Assembly (NCBI RefSeq): GCF_029893965.1
Contig: NZ_JARXXP010000001.1
Coordinates: 124,001-188,000 of the forward strand
Origin: Paenibacillus sp. PastM-3
GTDB taxonomy: Bacteria > Bacillota > Bacilli > Paenibacillales > Paenibacillaceae
DNA length: 64,000 nucleotides
Reading direction: 5' to 3'
The position numbers and the translations under genes were made by a program. Positions 49,637 to 59,234 of the stretch are shown piece by piece (within the stretch, counting starts at the first letter, position 1; every line of letters starts with the position of its first letter). The notes below the pieces were generated by a model that saw only the letters and a list, made by a program, of their open reading frames with translations, did no database searches and was not told the DNA's origin.

Positions 49637-50362
49637 ATGATTACAGTAGAACATCTGGCCAAAGCAGTCGGAGAAGACAAATTGCCGGTATTGCAGGATA
49701 TAGGTTTTCAATTAGAGCCCGGGGAGCTAGTAGTGCTGGTGGGAGCCAGCGGAAGCGGAAAGTCCACGCTGCTGCGCTGCCTGGCGCTGCGCGAGAAATG
49801 GGATAGAGGCAATTTCCGGGTAGACGGGATCGACATTATGAAAAGCCCGCTCGCCGGCAGACGCAAGATCCGCCGTGAATGGACGTACCTGGAGCAGAAC
49901 GCCGAGCTGAATCCGAACCGGACCGCACTGAAGAATGTACTGATCGGCCAATCCTCGCAGACACCGCTGTGGCGGATGGTGACGGGGATGGTGCGGCAGG
50001 ATGATTATATGGGGGCAATGGACGAGCTTGATACGCTCGGCCTGCTGGACAAGGCCAAGCTGAAGACAAGCCAGCTCAGCGGGGGCGAGCGCCAGCGCGT
50101 AGCCATTGCCCGCGCGCTTGTGCACGGCGCCAAGGTTATTCTAGCCGATGAGCCGGTAACCGGTCTGGACCCGCGGACAGCCGAAGGCGTCCTGGAGACG
50201 CTGCGCAGACTCTGTAAAGAAACAGGGTTAACAGTAATTACCGTACTACCGCTGGAACTGGCGGAACGTTATGCAACAAGGCTGTGGGTACTGGAGAACG
50301 GCAGAATCAAGCATGATGTCAGAGGACGCCGCCTGACTTCCCAGGAACGCCAGAACCTGTAG
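49637..50362 (+). CDS. orphan ABC ATPase, PhnC-like
   Basis: 241 residues. Walker A VGASGSGKST (36-45), Q-loop LEQNAELNPNRTALKNVLIG, signature QLSGGERQRVA, Walker B VILADEPVTGLD. The NPNRTALKNVLIGQ segment resembles PhnC, the phosphonate importer ATPase. However, no substrate-binding protein or permease gene is next to it, and the switch His in the VITVLPLEL region is replaced (His of VxH missing), which is unusual. It may therefore lack normal activity or work with a distant permease. The ribosome binding site is GGGAGAGG ahead of ATG 49637. Confidence 0.88.
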   Translation: MITVEHLAKAVGEDKLPVLQDIGFQLEPGELVVLVGASGSGKSTLLRCLALREKWDRGNFRVDGIDIMKSPLAGRRKIRREWTYLEQNAELNPNRTALKNVLIGQSSQTPLWRMVTGMVRQDDYMGAMDELDTLGLLDKAKLKTSQLSGGERQRVAIARALVHGAKVILADEPVTGLDPRTAEGVLETLRRLCKETGLTVITVLPLELAERYATRLWVLENGRIKHDVRGRRLTSQERQNL

Positions 50363-50392
50363 CAGATTAGAGCATGAAACAAGGAAAGAGTG

Positions 50393-51682
50393 ATGAAGTT
50401 GAATCTTAGTGTTCCCAGACGTCTGGCGGCGGCTGTCCTGTCATTGTCCGTATTGTCGGGCTGTACCTTCATCAGCGATCCTGTTTCGAAGATGAAGTCT
50501 CCGGAGCTGACAGCCGACAAGGCTTCACTGATGACGGCCATCAAGTCACAAATGCCGGCCAGCGCCTCGCTGATCCGCCCTTCCGGGGATGAGGACAGCT
50601 CCATATTCACAGAGGATATAGATAAAGACGGCACGATGGAGACGCTGGTCTTTTACTTGACCGAGAATGAATCCGTCCTGATCCACGGCATGATTCTGGA
50701 GAAGACGGAGGACGGCTGGGTGAAGAAGCTTGTCTTCGACGGTGACGGCACGCAGCTGGAATCCGTTGACCTGGAGGATGTAACGGGTGACGGCAAGCTT
50801 AATATTATTACCGGATATTCGCGCGGGGAGGAGAAGGGAGTAGTCGTCTATTCCTATTCCGGCGGCGAGCTTGAAGAGCTGCTGGCCCAGCCTTATACAA
50901 AATATATGATCGATGATCTGAATGAGGATGGGACTGCAGATCTTACCCTGGTCTATTTCAAACGCAATGAGCTTAACAAAATTACCACGTACCAATATAA
51001 TGACGGCTTTAAGGTACTCGATCAGCTGGACGACCTGGACCCGTATTTTAATAATTATTACAATATTGTCTCAGGAAAAGTGGCCGAGCATAAAGAAGGT
51101 ATAGTTCTGGATTCGGCTGTGGATTCCCGCTCGGCCTATACCACTGTGGTTGTAATGGAGAACAACAAGCTGCGGGTGGTCATTCCCGGGGATGCCAATA
51201 CCTTTAAAGACAGAAAAATTGTCAGCGAGGACATCGACGGTGACGGTATTATCGAGATTGGCATGCTGGAGCCGCCGGCAGGCTGGGAGTATTTTGACCC
51301 TGAAGCCATTCCGTACTTCACCTCTTATTACAAATGGGACGGCAAGGACGGTCTGAGCTTTACCTCGCAGAAGTACCGTGATCCGGCGGACCGCTTTATC
51401 ATTGACTTTCTGCCGGAATGGCACGGGAAGATAACGGTAGACACCAAATCCGTACAGGATAAATCCCTGAAGTTCATCATGTCGGATACGGGGGAGACGG
51501 TTGTTGAGGTAACCTTCTTCACCCAGATGGAATGGGACCGTGTCAAGAGCAACGGCTGGAAGGTGCTTGGAAGGGATATGGACAAAATTATCGGCTACCG
51601 GGGTGAGCTTGTACAGAGCACGGGCGGGGACGACAATGATAAAATAACCGCTCCAATTGAAAGGAAGGGAATCGATGAGTAA
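50393..51682 (+). CDS. lipoprotein with VCBS/FG-GAP-like repeats
   Basis: 429 residues from MKLNLSVPRRLAAAVLSLSV (50393). Signal peptide with lipobox Cys24 (VLSGC). Repeats of an Asp-rich calcium-loop type (DIDKDGTMETLVFY, DVTGDGKLNIITGY, DLNEDGTADLTLVY, DIDGDGIIEIGML) occur at about residues 80, 135, 180 and 280, as in FG-GAP/VCBS propeller proteins; these bind calcium through D-x-D-x-D-G. Located outside on the membrane. It overlaps the response regulator gene by 8 bases, and a kinase follows, so it likely delivers the signal to that two-component system (inference). Confidence 0.88.
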   Translation: MKLNLSVPRRLAAAVLSLSVLSGCTFISDPVSKMKSPELTADKASLMTAIKSQMPASASLIRPSGDEDSSIFTEDIDKDGTMETLVFYLTENESVLIHGMILEKTEDGWVKKLVFDGDGTQLESVDLEDVTGDGKLNIITGYSRGEEKGVVVYSYSGGELEELLAQPYTKYMIDDLNEDGTADLTLVYFKRNELNKITTYQYNDGFKVLDQLDDLDPYFNNYYNIVSGKVAEHKEGIVLDSAVDSRSAYTTVVVMENNKLRVVIPGDANTFKDRKIVSEDIDGDGIIEIGMLEPPAGWEYFDPEAIPYFTSYYKWDGKDGLSFTSQKYRDPADRFIIDFLPEWHGKITVDTKSVQDKSLKFIMSDTGETVVEVTFFTQMEWDRVKSNGWKVLGRDMDKIIGYRGELVQSTGGDDNDKITAPIERKGIDE

Positions 51683-52373
51683 AGTACTGATACTGGAGGA
51701 TGAAGAATCCATCCGCAGTTTTATTGTGATCAATCTGAAACGTAACGGATTCGAAGTGCTGGAGGCGGCTGACGGCAATGAAGCGCTGCACAAGCTGACC
51801 ACCGTTCCGGATATTGATATTGCACTGCTGGATGTTATGGTGCCGGGCATTGACGGTTTTGAGGTATGCCGGCGCATCCGTGAGACCAATGAGCGGCTCG
51901 GGATTATTTTCCTGACGGCCAAGGTGCAGGAGCAGGATAAGGTATATGCACTTTCCGTAGGTGCCGATGACCATGTCAGCAAGCCGTTCAGCCCGACCGA
52001 ACTGATTGCGCGCATTCAATCTCTGCTTCGCAGGGTTAACGTGCACCGTGAGCAGTCGGCCAAGGTCTCCTTTCACTCCGGCCCGTTTACGCTGGATCTG
52101 ATCTCCAAGCAGTTCAAGCGCAGCGGGGAGGCGATCGAGCTGACGCCGACAGAATTTTCGCTGGTGCAATTTTTCCTGGAGAAGGAAAATACGCCGCTCA
52201 GCCGTGACTCCCTGCTGGATCATGTCTGGGGCAAGGAGTATATGGGCGATCCCAAGATCGTCGATGTAAACATCCGCCGGCTGCGCCAAAAAATCGAAAA
52301 CAATCCGTCCGAGCCCGAATATCTGCAGACTGTATGGGGGCACGGCTATAAATGGAAAGGCCAGGGACAATGA
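51675..52373 (+). CDS. OmpR family response regulator
   Basis: 232 residues from MSKVLILEDEES (51675, AAAGGAAGGG upstream), overlapping the lipoprotein gene. A complete receiver: Asp9/Glu10 acidic pair, phospho-acceptor Asp53 in ALLDVMVPG, Thr81 in IIFLTAK, Lys103 in VSKPF. The winged helix (about 135-232) has LTPTEFSLVQFFLEKE and VWGHGYKW. Translationally coupled (ATGA) to the histidine kinase. Targets unknown. Confidence 0.95.
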   Translation: MSKVLILEDEESIRSFIVINLKRNGFEVLEAADGNEALHKLTTVPDIDIALLDVMVPGIDGFEVCRRIRETNERLGIIFLTAKVQEQDKVYALSVGADDHVSKPFSPTELIARIQSLLRRVNVHREQSAKVSFHSGPFTLDLISKQFKRSGEAIELTPTEFSLVQFFLEKENTPLSRDSLLDHVWGKEYMGDPKIVDVNIRRLRQKIENNPSEPEYLQTVWGHGYKWKGQGQ

Positions 52374-53815
52374 TCAAGAAGGGGATGCGCAGGCAGATTG
52401 TACTGCACTATATTTTAGTAGTCTTTGTGGCGCTTCTCCTCGTAGAGGTTATCTTCCTGCTGGCGATACGGACGTATTATTATGACAGTGTGTACAGCAA
52501 GATTACGACCCATATCAGCACGGCGGAGGAGTTCCTGAAATACGAAATTTCGGGTGAGCGTTCGCCCAACCAGCTGCAGAAGGTGCTCGATTTCTTCAGC
52601 ATGGATTATACGGAGCTAGAAGTGCTGTCCACCAGCGGGGATATCCTGACCAGCTCCACCGGCTTTCAGCCTGACCGGACCATTACGACCAGCGATGTTC
52701 CTGAGGCTGTAGGCGGAAGCATAGGCAAATGGGTTGGCAGGCAGGCGGGAACGAATGAGAGCGTCATGGCGGTCTCCAAGCTGATTCAGGTGAACAGCCG
52801 TGATAAATATGTGATCCGTTATCTCACCTCGATGGAGCGGATTGACAAAGATCTGCTTAACCTTACCCTGGCGTCGATCGGAATCGGTGCGGCTGTCATG
52901 GTGATCGTTGTCCTGTTCAGCTTCGGGCTGGCGAATTCCATTGTGAAGCCGCTGAATAATATAACGGCGGTCTCGGCGCAAATGGCCAAGGGAAGGTTCA
53001 CCGCCCGCATCAAAGGGAATTACAAATATGAAATTGGCGATTTGGCAACTACGCTGAATTATATGGCCGATGAGATTATCCGCAGCAATCAGATCAAGGA
53101 TGATTTTATCTCCTCAATCTCCCATGAGCTCAGGACTCCGCTGACCAGCATCAAGGGCTGGAGCGAGACGCTGATTTCGGGCGGTTATGATCCGGAGGAA
53201 ACGAAGCTCGGCGTGGGAATTATCTCCAGGGAAAGTGACCGTCTGATCGGCCTGGTGGAGGAGATACTGGACTTCTCCAAGCTGCAGCAGAATGAAATGA
53301 AGCTCTCCATAGTGCTTACTGATATCAAGGTAGTGCTGCAGGAGACCCTTCTTAACATCTGGGCCAAGGCAGAGAAGAAGCGGATACATTTGGTGCTGGA
53401 ATGTGAGGATACCATTTACATTAAGGGTGATCCGAACCGGCTTAAGCAGGTTTTTCTTAACCTTGTAGACAATGCCGTCAAATTCTCCCCCGAGGATTCC
53501 AGCATAGTCCTGTCTGCTCATCGTCTGTCAGGGACCGAAATGGCGGTAATCGTAAGGGACAGCGGGATCGGGATCAGTGAAGCGCATCTGTCCAGGGTAA
53601 GAGACCGCTTCTTCCAGGTTGATGCGCTGAATGGCGGAACCGGCCTGGGGCTTGCTATCTCCCAGCAGATTGTTGAACTGCATCACGGCAAGCTGGAGCT
53701 GGACAGCGAGCTTGGCAAAGGCACACAGGTTACTGTTATTTTGCCGCTGACCGATGAGCGTCCGCCGGCGGCTGAGCAGCTGCTGACGGAAGAAGGGGAC
53801 GATTACGAGTTATAA
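52370..53815 (+). CDS. sensor histidine kinase
   Basis: 481 residues from MIKKGMRRQI (52370, overlapping the regulator stop by 4). Two membrane helices (about 10-33 and 163-187) flank an extracellular sensor of about 130 residues without recognisable domain. HAMP follows (about 188-240), then HisKA with His252 in SISHELRTPLTS, and HATPase_c: N box NRLKQVFLNLVDNAVKFSPE, G1 VRDSGIGIS, G2 GGTGLGLAISQQI. Partner of the preceding regulator. Its signal is probably read outside the cell together with the co-transcribed calcium-loop lipoprotein. Confidence 0.95.
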   Translation: MIKKGMRRQIVLHYILVVFVALLLVEVIFLLAIRTYYYDSVYSKITTHISTAEEFLKYEISGERSPNQLQKVLDFFSMDYTELEVLSTSGDILTSSTGFQPDRTITTSDVPEAVGGSIGKWVGRQAGTNESVMAVSKLIQVNSRDKYVIRYLTSMERIDKDLLNLTLASIGIGAAVMVIVVLFSFGLANSIVKPLNNITAVSAQMAKGRFTARIKGNYKYEIGDLATTLNYMADEIIRSNQIKDDFISSISHELRTPLTSIKGWSETLISGGYDPEETKLGVGIISRESDRLIGLVEEILDFSKLQQNEMKLSIVLTDIKVVLQETLLNIWAKAEKKRIHLVLECEDTIYIKGDPNRLKQVFLNLVDNAVKFSPEDSSIVLSAHRLSGTEMAVIVRDSGIGISEAHLSRVRDRFFQVDALNGGTGLGLAISQQIVELHHGKLELDSELGKGTQVTVILPLTDERPPAAEQLLTEEGDDYEL

Positions 53816-53839
53816 GGAGTCCCTAACCTCTGCACACGG

Positions 53840-53886
53840 AAAAAGGGCTGCAATACGGTCATATGACCAGTATTGCAGCCCTTTTT
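53840..53886. terminator. bidirectional terminator between the kinase gene and glgC
   Basis: A 17-bp perfect stem (AAAAAGGGCTGCAATAC / GTATTGCAGCCCTTTTT) closes a palindromic loop GGTCATATGACC. A and T tracts are on both sides. It serves convergent genes. Confidence 0.95.
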
Positions 53887-53905
53887 ATATACAAGTGATA
53901 AGGGT

Positions 53906-55129
53906 TTAAGACGGGAGTCCTTCAGCCCGCAGTCTGCCTGTCTTCTCGTAGACCTCCTGCAGCAGGCGGGAAGGCTGTGTCCGGATGACCGGTTTGGCAG
54001 CTACAATCTCATTAGGGCCGACAACGACAATGTTGTCAGGGCTGCCTTTGATGACAGCTCCATCTTTAATGACAGCACCCTCACCGATAATTGCATTTTC
54101 AATCAGTACACCGCGGCCGATATAAACACCCGGCATTACGATGCTCTGATGAATCCGGCTGAGCTTGCCGATCTCCACGCCGCCAAAAATAACGGAACGC
54201 TGCAGGCTGCCCTCCAGCAGGCAAGTTTCATTTATGAGGCAGTCGTCTGCTTGAGTGGGGATACGGGGCTTAACAGCCGCCGGTTTGGTGCGGCGCGCAC
54301 GGCTGTACATCGGCCAATGAGCATTATTCAGCTTGAAGCCGTTACCCTCCTGCAGCAGATCCATGTGAGCTTCCCACAGGCTGTCAACCGTACCCACATC
54401 TCTCCAGTAGCCCTGGAAACGGTATGCGAACAGATCATCGTTGCTGTCCAGCATTGCCGGGATCACATCTTTGCCGAAATCATGACTGGAAGACGGATTA
54501 GCGGCATCCTGCAGCAGGTAGTCCTTCAGATAGGCCCATTCAAACAAATAGATGCCCATGGAAGCGAGGTTGCTCTTGGGCACCTTAGGCTTTTCGGCGA
54601 ACTCGGAAATCTTCAGATCGTCATTGACATTCATGACGCCAAAGCGGCTTGCTTCATCCCAGGGAACCTCCATAACCGAAATCGTTGCTTTGGCTGATTT
54701 GCTGATATGATAATCCAGCATTTTGCGGTAATCCATGTGGTAGATATGATCGGCAGAGAGGATCAGCACATGCTCCGGATTTTGACTGTCGATAAAATCA
54801 ATGTTCTTATAGATGGCATCTGCTGTCCCGGTATACGTGCTCCGTCCGTCCACACCTGAAGGCAGCAGTCTGACACCCTGATCAGGTTTGGAATGCAGCC
54901 CCCATGGCTCACCTGACCCAATATGCTGATGCAAAGAATTGGCTTCGTACTGTGTTAGTACCCCTACAGTATCAATGCTTGAATTTACACAGTTACTGAG
55001 GGGAAAGTCAATGATTCTATACTGTCCTCCGAAAGGGACTGCAGGTTTTGCCATCGTGGTGGTTAAGGGGGCCAGTCTGCGGCCTTCCCCGCCAGCCAGC
55101 AGCATGGCGACACATTCTTTTTTACTCAT
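53906..55129 (-). CDS. glgC: glucose-1-phosphate adenylyltransferase
   Basis: 407 residues. Makes ADP-glucose, the committed step of glycogen synthesis. N-terminal nucleotide-binding [23 protein letters not shown], catalytic DHIYHMDY, substrate site [14 protein letters not shown], and a left-handed beta-helix C-terminus ([33 protein letters not shown]). GGGAGGG precedes the ATG (55129). It is single on the minus strand, divergent from glgB-glgA. The paralogue glgD is not seen. Confidence 0.96.
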   Translation of the reverse strand: MSKKECVAMLLAGGEGRRLAPLTTTMAKPAVPFGGQYRIIDFPLSNCVNSSIDTVGVLTQYEANSLHQHIGSGEPWGLHSKPDQGVRLLPSGVDGRSTYTGTADAIYKNIDFIDSQNPEHVLILSADHIYHMDYRKMLDYHISKSAKATISVMEVPWDEASRFGVMNVNDDLKISEFAEKPKVPKSNLASMGIYLFEWAYLKDYLLQDAANPSSSHDFGKDVIPAMLDSNDDLFAYRFQGYWRDVGTVDSLWEAHMDLLQEGNGFKLNNAHWPMYSRARRTKPAAVKPRIPTQADDCLINETCLLEGSLQRSVIFGGVEIGKLSRIHQSIVMPGVYIGRGVLIENAIIGEGAVIKDGAVIKGSPDNIVVVGPNEIVAAKPVIRTQPSRLLQEVYEKTGRLRAEGLPS

Positions 55130-55179
55130 TTGTTATCCCTCCCATATTTTTAGTCAATGCTTGTAATATAAACTCACCA

Positions 55180-55189
55180 CAAGCGCTTG
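55180..55189. promoter_or_regulatory. cre-like core palindrome between glgC and glgB
   Basis: CAAGCGCTTG contains the AARCGYTT core of CcpA cre sites, but the outer bases do not match the full consensus. Low-confidence candidate for carbon control of the divergent glycogen genes. Confidence 0.3.
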
Positions 55190-55348
55190 AAACGACATAA
55201 GTGAAATATATTGAGGTCCCGCTGTAAAAATTACAATTATATTTTCGTCATTCAGAAAAAACCTATATTTTCCCTAAAATGCATTTTCAAAAGCCTGACA
55301 TTCGGGTAATGTTATAGGTGCATCCTATACCAATAAGGTGGTGATGAT

Positions 55349-57277
55349 TTGCCTGACATCCAACAAACAGTAAACCTCCTGTCAACTGAAGATATTTATC
55401 TATTCCATGAAGGCACGAATTATCGCAGCTATATGATGCTGGGCGCGCACATTGCCGCTGAAGAAGGAAAGAAGGGCGTACGTTTTACCGTGTGGGCTCC
55501 TCATGCGACATATGTAGGACTGGCTGGTAATCATAACGGCTGGGATGGAACACAGGAAGCTGATTCATTCATTAAGATACCCGATTCAGGATTTTGGAGT
55601 CGTTTTTTTCCGGGAATCGAGCCGGGAACTTTTTACAAATACAGGATTATATCAGCTGGCGGCGAAAGCTTCCTGAAGGCGGATCCTTATGCCTTTAAAG
55701 CTGAGGTGAGACCGGCGACAGCATCAGTGGTGGCGGATCTGACCGGCTATCAGTGGGGGGACAATCTGTGGAGACGCAGAAACAAAGCCCCTTATAACGG
55801 GCCGATGAACATTTATGAAATGCATTTTGGTACCTGGAAGCAGAAGGATGACGGTGAATTCTATACTTATAAAGAAATGGCCGATCTGCTGATCCCGTAT
55901 CTGGTGGAGATGAGCTATACACATGTTGAGTTTATGCCGCTTGCCGAACATCCTTATGATTTATCGTGGGGGTATCAGGGAACCGGATATTTTGCTGCCA
56001 CCAGCCGTTACGGTGAGCCTCAGGAGCTGATGTATCTGATCGACCAGCTGCATCAGGCCGGTATAGGTGTGATTCTGGACTGGGTTCCGGCGCATTTTGC
56101 CAAGGACGCACATGGCTTGCGGATGTTCGACGGCTCTCCGCTATATGAATATGCCGATCCGCTGCTGGCCGAGAAGCCGGGCTGGGGCACCTTGTCCTTT
56201 GATTTCAGCAAGCCGGAAATTTCATCTTTCCTTATTTCCAACGCGCTTTTCTGGTACGATGTATACCATATAGACGGTATGCGGGTAGATGCTGTAACAA
56301 GCATGCTGCGTCTTGATTTTGAGAAGCAGAGCCATCAGTACAGACGTAACGTCAACGGCGGACTGGAGAATCTGGAAGCGATCCGGTTTATTCAGCAGCT
56401 GAACAAGACGATATTTCACTATTATCCAAAAGCATTGATGATGGCCGAGGAATCCAGTGCCTGGCCTGGCGTTACTGCTCCGGCGCACGAAGGCGGCCTT
56501 GGGTTCAATTACAAATGGAATATGGGCTGGATGAATGACACGCTGGGTTACATAGAACATGATTTCGGGGCGCGTCCCTATCATCATAATTTGTTGACCT
56601 TTCCGATAGCCTACGCCTATTCTGAGAACTATACACTGCCGCTGTCCCATGATGAGGTTGTACATGGCAAAAAATCGCTGCTGGACAAAATGCCCGGCTC
56701 CTACGAACAGAAATTTGCCGGCTTACGCCTGCTGCTCGGTTATCAAATCTCCCATCCCGGCAAAAAGCTGCTGTTCATGGGCGGTGAATTCGGACAATTC
56801 ATCGAGTGGAAGGATCAGGAGCAGCTGGACTGGCTGCTGATGGACTATGAGGCTCACCGCAGGATGCTGGCTTACACTGCAGCGCTTAACAAGCTCTATG
56901 TAACCGAGAAGGCGCTGTGGGAGCTTGACCATGATTTAGAGGGCTACCAGTGGATCTACGCAGACGATAACCATCAGAGTGTGCTATCTTATATCCGCCG
57001 GGGCAAGAAGCCGGTTGATACGCTGGTCTTTATTATCAATTTTCAGCCGGTGGAACGGAAGAATTACCGGATTGGCGTTCCCCGTCCGGGCACTTATGAA
57101 GAAATATTCAGCTCGGAGAGCGTTGAGTTTGGCGGCTCTGGTTACCATAACGGTCCGCTGAAGAGTTCCAAAAAAGAATGGCATAATCAAGTGAACAGCC
57201 TGGAGCTGACGATCCCGCCGCTGAGCTTTCTGGTTCTCAAGAAGGCAGGACGCAAGCCCAAAGCAGTTGTGGAATAG
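55349..57277 (+). CDS. glgB: 1,4-alpha-glucan branching enzyme
   Basis: 642 residues, TTG start with AAGGTGG upstream. Introduces alpha-1,6 branches. N-terminal CBM48 (about 30-130, VRFTVWAPHATYVGLAGNHN), GH13 catalytic barrel with nucleophile Asp in DGMRVDAVTSML, acid Glu in MAEESSAWPG and the transition-state Asp in PLSHDEVVHGK, and a C-terminal beta sandwich (VINFQPVERKNYRIGVPRPG region). Adjacent to glgA (30 bases). Confidence 0.96.
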   Translation: MPDIQQTVNLLSTEDIYLFHEGTNYRSYMMLGAHIAAEEGKKGVRFTVWAPHATYVGLAGNHNGWDGTQEADSFIKIPDSGFWSRFFPGIEPGTFYKYRIISAGGESFLKADPYAFKAEVRPATASVVADLTGYQWGDNLWRRRNKAPYNGPMNIYEMHFGTWKQKDDGEFYTYKEMADLLIPYLVEMSYTHVEFMPLAEHPYDLSWGYQGTGYFAATSRYGEPQELMYLIDQLHQAGIGVILDWVPAHFAKDAHGLRMFDGSPLYEYADPLLAEKPGWGTLSFDFSKPEISSFLISNALFWYDVYHIDGMRVDAVTSMLRLDFEKQSHQYRRNVNGGLENLEAIRFIQQLNKTIFHYYPKALMMAEESSAWPGVTAPAHEGGLGFNYKWNMGWMNDTLGYIEHDFGARPYHHNLLTFPIAYAYSENYTLPLSHDEVVHGKKSLLDKMPGSYEQKFAGLRLLLGYQISHPGKKLLFMGGEFGQFIEWKDQEQLDWLLMDYEAHRRMLAYTAALNKLYVTEKALWELDHDLEGYQWIYADDNHQSVLSYIRRGKKPVDTLVFIINFQPVERKNYRIGVPRPGTYEEIFSSESVEFGGSGYHNGPLKSSKKEWHNQVNSLELTIPPLSFLVLKKAGRKPKAVVE

Positions 57278-57307
57278 AGAATCCGTACTTTTAAGGGGGA
57301 AATCTGC

Positions 57308-58732
57308 ATGAAAGTATTATTTGCTGCCGCTGAAGCCCATCCGTTTATCAAAACGGGAGGCCTGGCCGACGTCATTGGAGCTCTGCCCAAAGCCCTTAAG
57401 GGAGCCGGGGTAGATGTACGTGTAATTTTGCCAAAATACAAAGGGATTCCCGAAGCCTATACTGCCCAGCTGGAGCAGGTAGCTGTAGTGGACGTGCCGG
57501 TCGGCTGGCGCAACCAGTATTGTGGAGTTGAGCGGCTTGTATATGACGGTATTCCGATCTATTTCATCGACAACGAATATTACTTCGGCCGGGATGGCAT
57601 TTACGGATATATGGATGACGGTGAGCGGTTCGCCTTCTATAACCGGGCTGTGCTGGAGTGCCTGCCGGCGATCGGCTTTCAGCCGGATGTGCTGCACTGC
57701 CATGACTGGCATGCTGCCGTCATTCCGCTGCTGCTGAAGGCACATTACCGTTATGATGAATTCTACAGCGGTATGCGTACCGTATTTACGATTCATAACC
57801 TGCTGTATCAGGGGGTATTTCCGTACTCGGTGCTGGGTGAGCTGCTGGGTCTGGATCACAGCTATTTTGACAGCGTGGAGTATTATGGCAATGTGAATTA
57901 TATGAAGGCCGGGATTGTCCACAGCGATCATGTCACTACGGTCAGTCCGACCTATGCAGAAGAGATCCGGACCCCGTATTACGGATATGGTCTCGACGGC
58001 CTGCTGACCCACCGGGCGGACAGCCTGAGCGGAATTGTTAACGGAATAGATACGAAGAGCTATAACCCTAATACGGACAATAAGATTTTTACGAAATACC
58101 GTTCGAATCTGGCTAAAAAAGCGGAAAACAAGCTCGGTCTGCAACAGGAGCTGGGCTTGCCGGTCGCACCTTACATTCCTATGGTAGCCATGGTTACCCG
58201 TCTTGTGGACTCAAAAGGACTGGATTTGCTGACCCGGGTACTCGACGAAATCCTGTATTACGACGATATCCAGTTCGTTCTGCTCGGCACCGGGGATGAA
58301 TCATATGAGCGCTGGTTCCGTGAAGCGGCGTGGCGTTATCCGACCAAGCTGTCGTCACAGATTCTGTTCAATGATGCATTATCCCGCAAAATTTATGCGG
58401 CCAGCGACATTTTCCTGATGCCATCCAAATTCGAGCCGTGCGGAATCAGCCAGCTGCTCGCCCTGCGCTATGGCAGTATTCCGGTCGTACGCGAGACAGG
58501 CGGGCTGAACGACACCGTCCAGTCCTATAATGAAGATACGGGTGAGGGGAACGGCTTCACCTTTAAGGATTACAACGCCCATGATATGATGTTCACCCTC
58601 CGCCGGGCCGTCTCGCTCTACAACAAGCCGGAGCACTGGAAAAAGGTAACCAAAAACGCCTTCGCCGGTGATTACAGCTGGAACGTTTCTGCCCAGCAGT
58701 ATATGGATATTTACAATAAGATTGGTGAATAA
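57308..58732 (+). CDS. glgA: glycogen synthase (ADP-glucose)
   Basis: 474 residues, ATG at 57308 with AAGGGGGAAA upstream. GT5 family enzyme elongating glycogen from ADP-glucose made by GlgC. Signatures are KTGGLADVIGALPKAL near the N-terminus (KTGGL binds ADP-glucose), HCHDWHAAVIPLLL, HNLLYQGVFPYSVLG, and PSKFEPCGISQLLALRYG with catalytic E-x7-E. The degradation enzymes GlgP and GlgX are not in the window. A strong terminator follows. Confidence 0.96.
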   Translation: MKVLFAAAEAHPFIKTGGLADVIGALPKALKGAGVDVRVILPKYKGIPEAYTAQLEQVAVVDVPVGWRNQYCGVERLVYDGIPIYFIDNEYYFGRDGIYGYMDDGERFAFYNRAVLECLPAIGFQPDVLHCHDWHAAVIPLLLKAHYRYDEFYSGMRTVFTIHNLLYQGVFPYSVLGELLGLDHSYFDSVEYYGNVNYMKAGIVHSDHVTTVSPTYAEEIRTPYYGYGLDGLLTHRADSLSGIVNGIDTKSYNPNTDNKIFTKYRSNLAKKAENKLGLQQELGLPVAPYIPMVAMVTRLVDSKGLDLLTRVLDEILYYDDIQFVLLGTGDESYERWFREAAWRYPTKLSSQILFNDALSRKIYAASDIFLMPSKFEPCGISQLLALRYGSIPVVRETGGLNDTVQSYNEDTGEGNGFTFKDYNAHDMMFTLRRAVSLYNKPEHWKKVTKNAFAGDYSWNVSAQQYMDIYNKIGE

Positions 58733-58763
58733 AGAGTACAGGCTGTATAAAAGGCAGTACACC

Positions 58764-58803
58764 AAAACACTCCGCAAAGCGATAAGCTTTACGGAGTGTT
58801 TTT
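58764..58803 (+). terminator. intrinsic terminator of glgBA
   Basis: AAACACTCCG with an AAAGC inner stem pairs with GCTTT / CGGAGTGTTT, then T tract. Confidence 0.9.
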
Positions 58804-59234
58804 GGTGTTTTGTGCAGTTGGTAGCTCGGCTGAGCGGGGAGGAGAGGGTGTAAGGAGGGGATTCCATTAACGCGAGCCATTTCAGGGGGAAACGAGCGAA
58901 ATGAAAGGCAAAAATGCCCTTGATTTCAGCCCAAAAGGCGAAATGAGCAAACTGAAAGGCAATTAGCTGTCTTAGGACAGCTTACATTCTTTGCCTCATT
59001 GGTCGTTTGCATACATCTACAATATGCCATTATACAAACTAACTATAATTCGTAATCTTTCACCGGACCCATTCAGGCCACCAACCAGCCACCAGCAACC
59101 CACCAGCAACCCCGACCTATAAGTAACTTATTGTCATCACAGTCAGTAACTACCCATCTATCAAGTACCAATCGTCCATCAGCCATCAGCAGCCCCGGAT
59201 CTGTCAGCCACTAACTCGCTTCTGGAGTAAACTA
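58804..59234. other. 431-bp gene-free region with repeats
   Basis: No gene seen. Two 18-base near-copies (GAGCGAAATGAAAGGCAA at 58894 and GAGCAAACTGAAAGGCAA at 58945, 51 bp apart, 16/18 equal) are followed by a stretch built of CCAGC/CCACC/AACC-like units at about 59080-59210. Confidence 0.6.

Noticed and set aside
53873..54697. A 274-codon plus-strand open frame opposite glgC
   Set aside because: It begins inside the bidirectional terminator and is antisense to a certain gene.
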